Shown: positions 38,979 to 46,282 of the stretch, one piece after another
How positions within the stretch are numbered: the first letter of the stretch is position 1
Layout: every line of letters starts with the position of its first letter
Notes under the pieces: model-generated
What the model saw: the letters and a program-made list of their open reading frames with translations, nothing else
The model's database searches: none
What the model was told of the DNA's origin: nothing
Source: JAZDCJ01 sp036311985
Lineage (GTDB): Bacteria > Actinomycetota > Actinomycetes > Actinomycetales > Micrococcaceae
Length of the DNA stretch: 55,647 nucleotides
Assembly (NCBI RefSeq): GCF_036311985.1
Contig: NZ_JAZDCJ010000032.1
Reading direction: 5' to 3' (one strand)
Translations under genes and position numbers: made by a program

Positions 38979-39009
38979 GTGGGGCCCGGGCCCACCGCCC
39001 GGGCCCCAC
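38979..39009. terminator. Terminator of the sfnG-metY operon
   Basis: Perfect 13-bp stem GTGGGGCCCGGGC / GCCCGGGCCCCAC with a CCACC loop, seven bases after the operon's last stop codon. Confidence 0.85.
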
Positions 39010-39083
39010 GCGTCGGCGCCCACGGTTCGGCGCTGACTCGCCCAGCCCGGCCACCCACAACGCACGGTCAACAGCCCCGGCCC

Positions 39084-39353
39084 ACGCTCCCGGCCGCCCC
39101 ACCCCGCCCAATTCACGTCAAGTCGGCGAGACAGTACGTGCGCGCCCAGACCACGGGGTCTACCCCATGAAGTCGCCGCTAACTGACAGTCTCGTCGAGA
39201 CGACGTGAAGTGGGCCGTCGACGCTCCCGGCCGCCCCCACCCCGCCCAATTCACGTCAAGTCGGCGAGACAGTACATACGCGCCCAAACCACGGGGTCTA
39301 CCCCATGAAGTCGCCGCTAACTGACAGTCTCGTCGAGACGACGTGAAGTGGGC
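39084..39353. repeat. Tandem duplication of a noncoding inverted-repeat element
   Basis: Two units (39084-39215 and 39221-39353) differ by three G-to-A changes and one extra C. Each unit has inverted ends GCCCAATTCACGTC and GACGTGAAGTGGGC (13 of 14 complementary), plus CGGCGAGACAGT and ACAGTCTCGTCGAGAC inside and GGGGTCTACCCC in the middle. The units carry no open frame with coding character. The rest of this 515-base gap (39010-39083 and 39354-39486) shows no gene. Confidence 0.85.
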
Positions 39354-39486
39354 GCCCAGCGTGCGTGGGTTGGGGCCCCGAACCGCATCGTTGGGCGGGG
39401 CAGCCCGGGCGGCGGCCTGCCCGGAAGCGGCCAGGGTTGTTTCGGGCCCAAGGTCCGGACCCTGAAGGACGAATGCGGCGCCGGGC

Positions 39487-40632
39487 TCAGCGTCCCGAGC
39501 CGCGCTTCTCGCTCTGGTCCTTGCCGTGGCCCGGCAGCCCCGGCTTCTTCAGTCCGGGCGCCCCGGGCTGGCCGTGCTGACCGATCGACGGCAGCACGGT
39601 GAAGCCCTGCACGCCCCCGGCCTTCTTCACGGGGTTGACGATCCCCTGCTTCTTCCCGCCAGCCGGCTGTTTGCGCTGGGCCTGCTGCTTCTGCGCCGCC
39701 TCAGCCGCCCGCTGCTGGGCCAGGCGCTTCTGTGCGGCCTTCTCCTGGGCGGCCCGCTGCTGCGCGGCCTTCAGCTGCAGGGCTCGTTGCTTCTCCGCGC
39801 TCTTCTGGGCGGCACGCTGCTGCTGGAGCGTCTTGGGCTGGGCCTTCTGCTGGGCCGGGGCCTTCGGCGACGCACTCGACCGCACCGGCGCCGCCTGCGA
39901 CGAGGCCGCCGCGCGGACGGGTCTGGCCTCCGCGGCGCCGCGGGACGCGGTGGACGTGCGGTCCGCAGCGGCCTTCGACGTCCCGGCCCCCGGGCGCTCC
40001 GGCCCGGGTTCCCGCTCGGCCGGGAATGCCGCGGACCGGGCGGCCTTCGGTCCAGCTCCCCGCGGTTCCGCTCCGTTTCCGTCGTCGTCTCCGGCCCCGT
40101 CGACGACCGCGGTGCGCTCGAGCGCCCCCGTGGACCCGGCCAATGGGCCGGAGCTGCCGCTTCCGCCCGGAACCGCCGGCAGCTCGGCGGGAGGCACGGG
40201 CGCGGCGGAATCGATGCCGGCCCGCTGGACGGCCGGCTGCCCGCCGTCGGGGACCACGACGGCGGCGACGGGAGCGGGACGATCGGCCGTGGTCGCGGCG
40301 GCGACGCCCACGCCCCCGGCGACGAGGACCAGGGCCGCGAGGGCGCCAGCGGCCGTCGGCCCTCCCTTGCGGCGGAAGGGCAGGACGCCGTCGCCGCCGG
40401 CGTCCGGTACGGAGCCGCCGTCGATCAGGCCGCCTCCGCCGGGGGTGCCGGCTGCCGGTCCCTGGGCGAGGAGCCGGGCCAGGGCGCCACGCGGCTCCGG
40501 CGCCGCGGAACGACCACGGACGGCCAGGTCCTCGAGGGCCGCGGCGAGGCGGGGGTCGGTGGGAACGCCGGACTCGCGCAGGAGCGCCTCGACGGCGTCG
40601 CCCTGCGGATCCGGTCCTCCGGGCTCAACCAC
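39487..40632 (-). CDS. Membrane protein, probable anti-sigma partner, with long coiled-coil tail
   Basis: A 381-residue protein with one transmembrane helix (GALAALVLVAGGVGVAAATT, near residues 95-115). The cytoplasmic N-terminus (about 90 residues) includes a helical RLAAALEDLAVRGR segment. The outer part is Ser/Ala/Pro-rich, then an Ala/Gln/Lys coiled coil (QQQRAAQKSAEKQRALQLKA and following, near 265-330), ending in a Gly/Pro/Lys tail. No HxxxCxxC zinc anti-sigma motif is present. The GTG start overlaps the ECF sigma gene by eight bases, which argues for a sigma-regulating role. Similar context is seen for actinobacterial anti-sigma factors, but the family is not certain. Confidence 0.65.
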   Translation of the reverse strand: MVEPGGPDPQGDAVEALLRESGVPTDPRLAAALEDLAVRGRSAAPEPRGALARLLAQGPAAGTPGGGGLIDGGSVPDAGGDGVLPFRRKGGPTAAGALAALVLVAGGVGVAAATTADRPAPVAAVVVPDGGQPAVQRAGIDSAAPVPPAELPAVPGGSGSSGPLAGSTGALERTAVVDGAGDDDGNGAEPRGAGPKAARSAAFPAEREPGPERPGAGTSKAAADRTSTASRGAAEARPVRAAASSQAAPVRSSASPKAPAQQKAQPKTLQQQRAAQKSAEKQRALQLKAAQQRAAQEKAAQKRLAQQRAAEAAQKQQAQRKQPAGGKKQGIVNPVKKAGGVQGFTVLPSIGQHGQPGAPGLKKPGLPGHGKDQSEKRGSGR

Positions 40633-41176
40633 GGTGCCCCACCTCCTCCAACGTCTTCTTCATGGCCAGCAGCCCCCGCCGCTGCAGTTGCTTCACGGCC
40701 CCCGGCGTGCGGCCGAGGACCTCGGCGGTCTCCTCGATGCTGAGCCCCGCCACGATGCGGAGCAGGACGCAGTCGCGCTGCGCGTCCGGCAGCGCGTCCA
40801 CGACGTCGCCGAGCGGGCCGGAGTCGAGCCGGTCCAGGAGTTCTTCGGAGGCGGGCGCCGCCGCGCGGGGATCGCTCTCCGCCTGGTATTCGTCCTCGTA
40901 CGGCCTCCTGGCCCGGGCGCGGGTCGCGTCGACCATCCTCGCGTGCGCGACGGAGAACGTGAACTTCCTCAGCCCGCCGATCCCGCCGACGACGGTGTCC
41001 AGCTGCGTGAGCACGGTGAGGAACACGTCCTGGGTGGTGCCCTCGGCGTCCTCGACGCCCCTGGCCCTCAGATACCCCGCCACCTGGCCCGCCAGTCCCT
41101 CGTACAGCACGGACAAGGCCTCGGCAGAACCCTGCCGGGCCTTCTCGAGCACCTCATCCGTCAGTACGGCGGCCAA
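40625..41176 (-). CDS. ECF-type RNA polymerase sigma factor
   Basis: A 183-residue sigma factor. Region 2 is DVFLTVLTQLDTVVGGIGGLRKFTFSVAHARMVDATRARARR and region 4 is LPDAQRDCVLLRIVAGLSIEETAEVLGRTPGAVKQLQRRGLLAMKK. It recruits polymerase to a small set of promoters and is presumably held by the membrane protein encoded by the overlapping gene downstream. The start is taken as TTG behind GGGAGA; a GTG eight codons later is possible. A terminator lies upstream at 41262-41307, so it has its own promoter in the 41177-41261 interval, which I could not pinpoint. Confidence 0.88.
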   Translation of the reverse strand: MAAVLTDEVLEKARQGSAEALSVLYEGLAGQVAGYLRARGVEDAEGTTQDVFLTVLTQLDTVVGGIGGLRKFTFSVAHARMVDATRARARRPYEDEYQAESDPRAAAPASEELLDRLDSGPLGDVVDALPDAQRDCVLLRIVAGLSIEETAEVLGRTPGAVKQLQRRGLLAMKKTLEEVGHRG

Positions 41177-41261
41177 GGATCTCCCTGGGACGTGGGGAAC
41201 GGGACGCCCCCATTCTAGGGCGGCCGCTCCGTGATCCGCACCACGGGGCCCGAGACATGTG

Positions 41262-41307
41262 GAAGCCGGGTCGAGGCTCGTTGGGGGGGAACCCTCGACC
41301 CGGCTTC
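41262..41307. terminator. Terminator after the carbon-nitrogen hydrolase gene
   Basis: Perfect 15-bp arms GAAGCCGGGTCGAGG and CCTCGACCCGGCTTC with a 16-base loop containing a run of seven Gs. It separates the hydrolase gene from the ECF sigma gene downstream on the same strand. Confidence 0.8.
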
Positions 41308-41406
41308 TCCATGACTGTCATCGTCCCGGGATCCCCGGAGGTTACGCGGGTCCCGGATTATTTTCCGAGGCGGCGCGCCGGCACCCCCGCGGGCCCGGAC
41401 GGGCCC

Positions 41407-42192
41407 CTAGACCCCGAGCTTCCGGTTGGCCAGGACGGGCAGGAACTCGCGGACCTCATCGATCCGGCGGCGGGTGACGTCGACGGTCACGAGCCCCTCG
41501 GTCTCGTCGTCGAGGAAGTCCACGGGGATGCCCAGGGGATCCAGGATCGCGGAGTGGCCGATGGTGTTCTTCGAGCTCGTTCCGGCGGCCGCGATCCACA
41601 CGGTGTTCTCGACGGCGCGCGCCTTGAGGATGGTCTCCCAGTGCTCCACCTTGTGGTCGCCCTTGAACCAGGCGGCGGCCACGAGCAGCACGTCCGCGCC
41701 CTCGACGGCGAGGCGGCGGGCCAGCTCGGGGAAGCGGATGTCGTAGCAGGTCATGACGCCGAACTTGAGGCCGCCGATCTCGAACAGCTGCAGCCCGGAC
41801 GGGTCCCCGGCCTTGATGCGCTTGGACTCCTGGTAGGAGAACGCGTCGTAGAGGTGCACCTTGCGGTACGTTTCGGCGATCGCGCCGTCCGCCTGGATGA
41901 CCACGAGCGTGTTGTAGGGGCGTTCCTCGCCGCTGGACTCGTAGCCGCCGGCGACGATCGCGATGGAGTTCTCGGCGGCGATGAGGGAGAGCTGCTGGAC
42001 GAACCGGGACCAGTCCCGATCCACCGCGGCGGCGAGGTCGTCCTCGACCTTGCGCACGGTGAACATGGTCTCCTCGGGGAAGAGCACGAGCTGCGCTCCG
42101 GCGCCCTTGGCCCGCGCCGTGAGGCGGCGCACCACGTCGAGGTTCTCCTCCAGGGTCCCTGCCGGCGAGAACTGTCCAACACTGATCAACAT
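41407..42192 (-). CDS. Carbon-nitrogen hydrolase (nitrilase superfamily)
   Basis: A 261-residue hydrolase with the Glu-Lys-Cys triad visible: the glutamate in VLFPEETMF (about residue 41), the lysine in TYRKVHLYD, and the cysteine in GVMTCYDIRFPELAR (about residue 149). GTSSKNTIGHSAILDPLG is the conserved C-terminal strand. It is an amidase/omega-amidase-like member that cleaves a C-N bond in a small amide or carbamoyl compound. GCGGAAGG precedes the ATG, and a TACTCT -10 box lies upstream at 42227-42232. The substrate is unknown. Confidence 0.88.
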   Translation of the reverse strand: MLISVGQFSPAGTLEENLDVVRRLTARAKGAGAQLVLFPEETMFTVRKVEDDLAAAVDRDWSRFVQQLSLIAAENSIAIVAGGYESSGEERPYNTLVVIQADGAIAETYRKVHLYDAFSYQESKRIKAGDPSGLQLFEIGGLKFGVMTCYDIRFPELARRLAVEGADVLLVAAAWFKGDHKVEHWETILKARAVENTVWIAAAGTSSKNTIGHSAILDPLGIPVDFLDDETEGLVTVDVTRRRIDEVREFLPVLANRKLGV

Positions 42193-42312
42193 AACCGTGG
42201 CCTTCCGCTCGTGGTGAGTGGTTCCCAGAGTACCCATCCACCGCCGGGCGCGGGGTCCGGGCAGGTCACGGTCCGGTCACCCCGGGCTCTGGCCGCTCCC
42301 GGGCGGCGGGTC

Positions 42313-42318
42313 TAGCCT
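42313..42318 (+). promoter_or_regulatory. -10 box TAGCCT, leaderless promoter
   Basis: Six bases before the ATG of the FAD monooxygenase gene. Confidence 0.5.
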
Positions 42319-42324
42319 GAGGCC

Positions 42325-43878
42325 ATGGACCTCACCGTGCTGGACGTCGATGTCTGCGTCGTCGGGGCCGGGCCCACGGGCCTGATGGCCGCCAACGTGC
42401 TGGAGAAGCTCGGGGTGGACGCCGTCGTCGTGGATTCCAAGGCCGGTCCGACGCGCGAGTCCCGGGCCCTGGGCCTGCAGGCCCGGAGCGTGGAGCTGTA
42501 CCGGCAGCTGGGCCTCGCCGAGGAGGTGCTCGCGCGCCGCACCCTCGCCGCCCAACTGCTTCCCGGCGTCGGACCGCGCTCCCTGGGCGCCGTGCCGCTG
42601 GGGCGGATGGGCGCCGCCGCGACGGCGTTCCCGGGCATCCACATCCTGGAGCAGAGCGCCAACGAGGAGATCCTCGCGGCGCGCCTGGAGCGGCGCGGGA
42701 GGCCCGTGCTGTGGCGGCACGGCTTCGAGCGGCTCGAGCAGGACGACGGCGGGGCGCGCGTCCACCTGGCGGGACCGGACGGCCCGGTGCGGGTGGGGGC
42801 CCGGTACGTCATCGCGTGCGACGGCGCGGCCTCCCCCGTGCGGCGGCAGCTGGGGATCGGCTTCCCGGGCGGGACCAACCGCCACCTCTTCTACGTGATC
42901 GACGCGAACGCCGTCACCGGGCTGCGGGACGGGATCTCCGTGCGCGTGACGCGGGACGAGTTCATGCTCGCCTTCCCGATGGGCCCGGACGGGGCCGGAG
43001 GGCGCCGGGTGCGGCTGCTCGGGCTGCTGCCCGCGGTGGCGGAGGACGACGCCGGGGCCCCGCCCCGGGTGGCCGAGGGCCGGGCGCGCTCCTCGCTGGC
43101 ACGGGGGTTCGGGATCCACTACGGGAGCTCCGAGTGGTTCTCGACGTACCGGGTGCACCACCGCGTGGCGGACGTCTTCCGGGACGGGCGGGTGTTCCTG
43201 GCCGGGGACGCGGCGCACATCCACTCGCCCGTCGGGGCGCAGGGCATGAACACGGGGCTGCAGGACGCGCACAACCTGGCCTGCAAGCTCGCCGACGTAC
43301 TCGCGGGAAGGATGCCGGAGGCCTCCCTCGACCGGTACCAGGCGGAGCGGAGGCCCGTGGCGCTGCGGCTCGTGTCGACGACGGACCGCGTCTTCGGCGT
43401 CGTCACGTCGCCGCACCCCGCGGCGGTGTTCTTCAGGACCCGGATCGCGCCGGTCCTGATGCCCGTGGTCGCCCGCGTGGTGCCGCGCTCCCCCGCCGGC
43501 GGGCGGCTGTTCGGCTACGTGTCCCAGCTGCGGATCCACTACTGGATGACGGAGGCGGAGCGGCGCCGCGCGGAGTCGCTGCGGGGGCCGGCCCGCGCCG
43601 GGCGCCGCGGGAGGGTCCTCGGCCGCCGCTTGCCGTGGGTGCCGCTGGACGGGGCGGAGCCGGACAACCACGCGTCCCTCGACGCGCTCGAGTGGCAGGT
43701 GCACGCGTACGGGGGGTCCGGCGTCGTCCCCGGACGGAGGCTCGCCGAGCGGCACGGCCTCCCGCTGCGGGAGTTCCCGGCCGCGCCGCGGGCCGGGCTG
43801 CCGGACGGGACCGCGGTGGTGGTGCGCCCGGACCTGTTCGTGGCCGCCCTCGAGAGGGCGGCCACGAAGCGGGGCTGA
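42325..43878 (+). CDS. FAD-dependent aromatic hydroxylase-like monooxygenase
   Basis: A 517-residue group A flavoprotein monooxygenase (PheA/TfdB/MhpA type). The dinucleotide site VVGAGPTGLMAANVLEKLG is at residues 11-29. SRALGLQARSVELYRQLGL follows, DGAASPVRRQLGI is the DG motif, and GRVFLAGDAAHIHSPVGAQGMNTGLQDAHNLACKLADVL is the second FAD motif. It probably hydroxylates an aromatic or polyketide-like compound with NAD(P)H. The thioredoxin-like C-terminal domain of longer members is absent. It contains two copies of the dispersed motif (near 43046 and 43721) in variable loops. TAGCCT six bases upstream suggests a leaderless mRNA. Confidence 0.87.
   Translation: MDLTVLDVDVCVVGAGPTGLMAANVLEKLGVDAVVVDSKAGPTRESRALGLQARSVELYRQLGLAEEVLARRTLAAQLLPGVGPRSLGAVPLGRMGAAATAFPGIHILEQSANEEILAARLERRGRPVLWRHGFERLEQDDGGARVHLAGPDGPVRVGARYVIACDGAASPVRRQLGIGFPGGTNRHLFYVIDANAVTGLRDGISVRVTRDEFMLAFPMGPDGAGGRRVRLLGLLPAVAEDDAGAPPRVAEGRARSSLARGFGIHYGSSEWFSTYRVHHRVADVFRDGRVFLAGDAAHIHSPVGAQGMNTGLQDAHNLACKLADVLAGRMPEASLDRYQAERRPVALRLVSTTDRVFGVVTSPHPAAVFFRTRIAPVLMPVVARVVPRSPAGGRLFGYVSQLRIHYWMTEAERRRAESLRGPARAGRRGRVLGRRLPWVPLDGAEPDNHASLDALEWQVHAYGGSGVVPGRRLAERHGLPLREFPAAPRAGLPDGTAVVVRPDLFVAALERAATKRG
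43046..43060 (+). repeat. Dispersed GC-rich motif, copy in FAD monooxygenase
   Basis: ACGACGCCGGGGCCC encodes DDAGAP in a variable loop. A second copy, antisense and in another frame, lies at 43721-43743 and encodes GSGVVPG. Confidence 0.5.
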
Positions 43879-43889
43879 GCGGGCCGGTG

Positions 43890-45179
43890 CTACTCGCCGA
43901 TCAGGTCGTAGCGGACGATCGTCTGGTCGCGGTCCGGGCCGACGCCGATCGCGGAGAAGCGCGTGCCGCTCATCGACTCGAGCGCCAGCACGTAGTCCCG
44001 GGCGTTCGCCGGCAGGTCCTCGAGCGTCCTGGCGCCCGTGATGTCCTCGGTCCAGCCGTCGAAGTACTCGAAAATCGGCTTGGCGTGGTGGAACTCGGTC
44101 TGCGTCATGGGCATCTCGTCGTGGCGGACGCCGTCGACGTCGTAGGCCACGCAGACGGGGATCCGCTCGATGCCGGTGAGGACGTCGAGCTTGGTCACGA
44201 AGTAGTCCGTGAAGCCGTTGATGCGGGACGCGTGGCGCGCCAGCACGGCGTCGTACCACCCGCAGCGGCGCGGGCGGCCGGTGTTCACGCCGAACTCACC
44301 GCCCTTCTTCTGCAGGTAGTCGCCCATCTCGTCGAACAGCTCGGTGGGGAACGGGCCGGCGCCGACGCGCGTGGTGTAGGCCTTGATGATGCCCACGGAA
44401 CGGGTGATGCGGGTGGGGCCGATGCCCGAGCCGACGGACGCGCCGCCGGCGGTCGGGTTGGAGGACGTCACGAACGGGTAGGTTCCGTGGTCGACGTCGA
44501 GGAACGTGGCCTGGCCGCCCTCCATGAGCACGACCTTGCCCTCGTCGAGGGCCTTGTTCAGCTCGAGCGTGGCGTCGATGACGAGCGGGCGGAGCCGTTC
44601 GGCGAAGGAGAGGAAGTACTGGACGATCTCCTCGGTCTCCACCGAGCGCCGGTTGTAGACCTTCACGAGCAGCTCGTTCTTCTGCCGGAGCGCGCCCTCC
44701 ACCTTCTGGCGCAGGATGGACTCGTCGAAGACGTCCTGGACGCGGAGGCCCAGGCGGCCGATCTTGTCCATGTAGGCGGGGCCGATGCCGCGGCCGGTGG
44801 TGCCGATGGCTCGCTTGCCGAGGAAGCGCTCGGTGACCTTGTCCATGGTCTGGTGGTACGGGGCCACGAGGTGGGCGTTCGCGGAGACGCGGAGCCTGGA
44901 GGTGTCGGCGCCGCGGGCCTCGAGGCCGTCGATCTCCTGGAAGAGCGCCTCCAGGTTCACGACGCAGCCGTTGCCGATGATCGGGATGGCGTTGGGCGAG
45001 AGGATGCCGGCGGGAAGGAGCTTGAGCTCGTACTTCTCGCCGCCGACGACGACGGTGTGGCCGGCGTTGTTGCCGCCGTTGGGCTTCACGACGTAGTCGA
45101 CGCGGCCGCCGAGCAGGTCGGTGGCCTTACCTTTGCCCTCGTCGCCCCACTGGGCTCCGACGATCACGATTGCTGGCAT
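43890..45179 (-). CDS. purA: Adenylosuccinate synthetase
   Basis: A 429-residue enzyme of purine synthesis joining IMP and aspartate with GTP to give adenylosuccinate. The GTP loop GAQWGDEGKGKATDLL is at residues 8-23, with KPNGGNNAGHTVVV, IGTTGRGIGPAYMDK, LMEGGQATFLDVDHGTYPFVTSSNPTAGGASVGSG and NTGRPRRCGWYD all in place. GGGGGAGGATCCC precedes the ATG. The promoter lies about 130 bases upstream (TAAACT on the minus strand), leaving a structured leader described separately. The upstream unknown frame overlaps the purA start by 16 bases. Confidence 0.97.
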   Translation of the reverse strand: MPAIVIVGAQWGDEGKGKATDLLGGRVDYVVKPNGGNNAGHTVVVGGEKYELKLLPAGILSPNAIPIIGNGCVVNLEALFQEIDGLEARGADTSRLRVSANAHLVAPYHQTMDKVTERFLGKRAIGTTGRGIGPAYMDKIGRLGLRVQDVFDESILRQKVEGALRQKNELLVKVYNRRSVETEEIVQYFLSFAERLRPLVIDATLELNKALDEGKVVLMEGGQATFLDVDHGTYPFVTSSNPTAGGASVGSGIGPTRITRSVGIIKAYTTRVGAGPFPTELFDEMGDYLQKKGGEFGVNTGRPRRCGWYDAVLARHASRINGFTDYFVTKLDVLTGIERIPVCVAYDVDGVRHDEMPMTQTEFHHAKPIFEYFDGWTEDITGARTLEDLPANARDYVLALESMSGTRFSAIGVGPDRDQTIVRYDLIGE

Positions 45180-45877
45180 GGGATCCTCCCCCTTGCATGG
45201 GTCAGCGGCCGGCCGGGGCCGGGTTCCGGCGGTGCCGGACACAAGAACGCCCCTGACCTCCCGGCACCCGGTTCGCGGACGCGTAAGAGTTGGCAGGGGC
45301 TCTTACGCACCGAGTTTACCGGAGGCCCGCCCACCGGCGCGACTTTTGTCCACAGTCTGGAGGCGGGCGCCCGGCTCCGGTCCGCGTGCCATCCGATGGC
45401 GAGTAGATTCTGGCGCCCGCCATTCGCCGCCAGAAAGTCATGGCGCCACCTTCGGGAAACGCGGCGGGCGGCCTCATTCTTCTGCGATGGTTGCTTCAGC
45501 CTCCAGCTGGTCCCATCGTCAATCGGGATGGAACCGTAGGTTCTTCGGAGGATGCGGCTCGTGCGTTCGACAGGAGATCTCTCGCTGAGGAGGAACTCCA
45601 CGATCTTCTCGATGGATTCCTGGGCGAAAACGAGTAGCTCATCCACTCCCTCCGGCACCGTCTGGAACCTGACGTACTGGTCGTCATAGACGATCTCGGG
45701 CGCTTCTTCTGCCAGCACGAGCGCGAACGCGCCCAGTCTGGGCCCTTCGACGTCAATGACAACAACAGTGCGGTAGAGGTGAGCACGGGCCGTGACCTTG
45801 TCCGGCACCGATGCGGCAATCTGCGCAGCTCGCTCCAGCATGTCCGGGAGGCTTCGATTCCATTCAAGCTCGTTCAT
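45164..45877 (-). CDS. Hypothetical protein with suspicious C-terminal extension
   Basis: An open frame of 237 residues. The first 135 or so (MNELEWNRSLPDMLERAAQI..., then LAEEAPEIVYDDQYVRFQTVPEGVDELLVFAQESIEKIVEFLLSE) look like a compact alpha/beta protein. The last 80 are Arg/Pro/Gly-rich, run through the purA promoter and leader, and overlap the purA start by 16 bases. This suggests that the original stop was lost. Base composition is lower in GC than in the flanking genes. GGAG precedes the ATG. I do not recognise a family; an imported accessory or immunity-like gene is possible. Confidence 0.6.
   Translation of the reverse strand: MNELEWNRSLPDMLERAAQIAASVPDKVTARAHLYRTVVVIDVEGPRLGAFALVLAEEAPEIVYDDQYVRFQTVPEGVDELLVFAQESIEKIVEFLLSERSPVERTSRILRRTYGSIPIDDGTSWRLKQPSQKNEAARRVSRRWRHDFLAANGGRQNLLAIGWHADRSRAPASRLWTKVAPVGGPPVNSVRKSPCQLLRVREPGAGRSGAFLCPAPPEPGPGRPLTHARGRIPCQQS
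45243..45318 (-). promoter_or_regulatory. purA promoter and structured leader with alternative pairings
   Basis: TAAACT (45313-45318) is the likely -10. The transcript then begins with hairpin GCGTAAGAG/CTCTTACGC (45300-45308 with 45281-45289). The same 5' segment AAGAGCCCCTG (45294-45304) is instead complementary to CAGGGGCGTTCTT (45243-45255) with a two-base bulge. The two structures exclude each other, the usual plan of a riboswitch or attenuator. No known purine aptamer was recognised. Confidence 0.5.
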
Positions 45878-45967
45878 GGTGGTTCTCCGTTTTCGGGCCC
45901 GAGTCCCGGAGGCAAGGAGCTTTCCTCATCCGGGTCGCAGTTCGGCGGAAGACGCGTCGGCCCTTCC

Positions 45968-46231
45968 TCATTCGCTCGCGTCACTTCCACGCTTGTCGAT
46001 TTCGATCTTGATTTCCGGGAAGAACCTGAAGACCACAAGCAAGACGAAGAAGACCAAGGCGCCCGGATACGCGAACGAGAGCACGGTTCGAATGAGTGGA
46101 GATTCGTCGACCAGGAACTCCAAGACCAGCACAACAGCGACGGATACTGCCCAAAGGGTCGCAGCGACATACGCCGCAGCGAATCGCCATCTCGAGAGGC
46201 CGTCCGACTTCCCAGGAAAGATTTGATACAC
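45968..46231 (-). CDS. Small two-helix membrane protein of unknown function
   Basis: About 87 residues with two hydrophobic helices: FAAAYVAATLWAVSVAVVLVLEFLV and TVLSFAYPGALVFFVLLVVF. The C-terminus is charged (FPEIKIEIDKRGSDASE). The start is taken as GTG with GGAG five bases before it; earlier in-frame starts reach back to 46282, next to the bioB stop. Base composition is lower in GC than usual for the window, as in the following unknown gene 90 bases downstream; the two may form one imported pair. Confidence 0.55.
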   Translation of the reverse strand: MYQIFPGKSDGLSRWRFAAAYVAATLWAVSVAVVLVLEFLVDESPLIRTVLSFAYPGALVFFVLLVVFRFFPEIKIEIDKRGSDASE

Positions 46232-46282
46232 GTCGACTCCACACTCGCGGACTTGCCCTCGCAGCGAGCCGATGCGCGCCAC

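Noticed and set aside
39155..39166. GGGGTCTACCCC as an independent terminator
   Set aside because: Only four base pairs, and it lies in the middle of a duplicated element; treated as part of that repeat.
39084..39353. CRISPR array
   Set aside because: Only two units of about 137 bp that are nearly identical throughout; no spacer-like variable segments and no cas genes.
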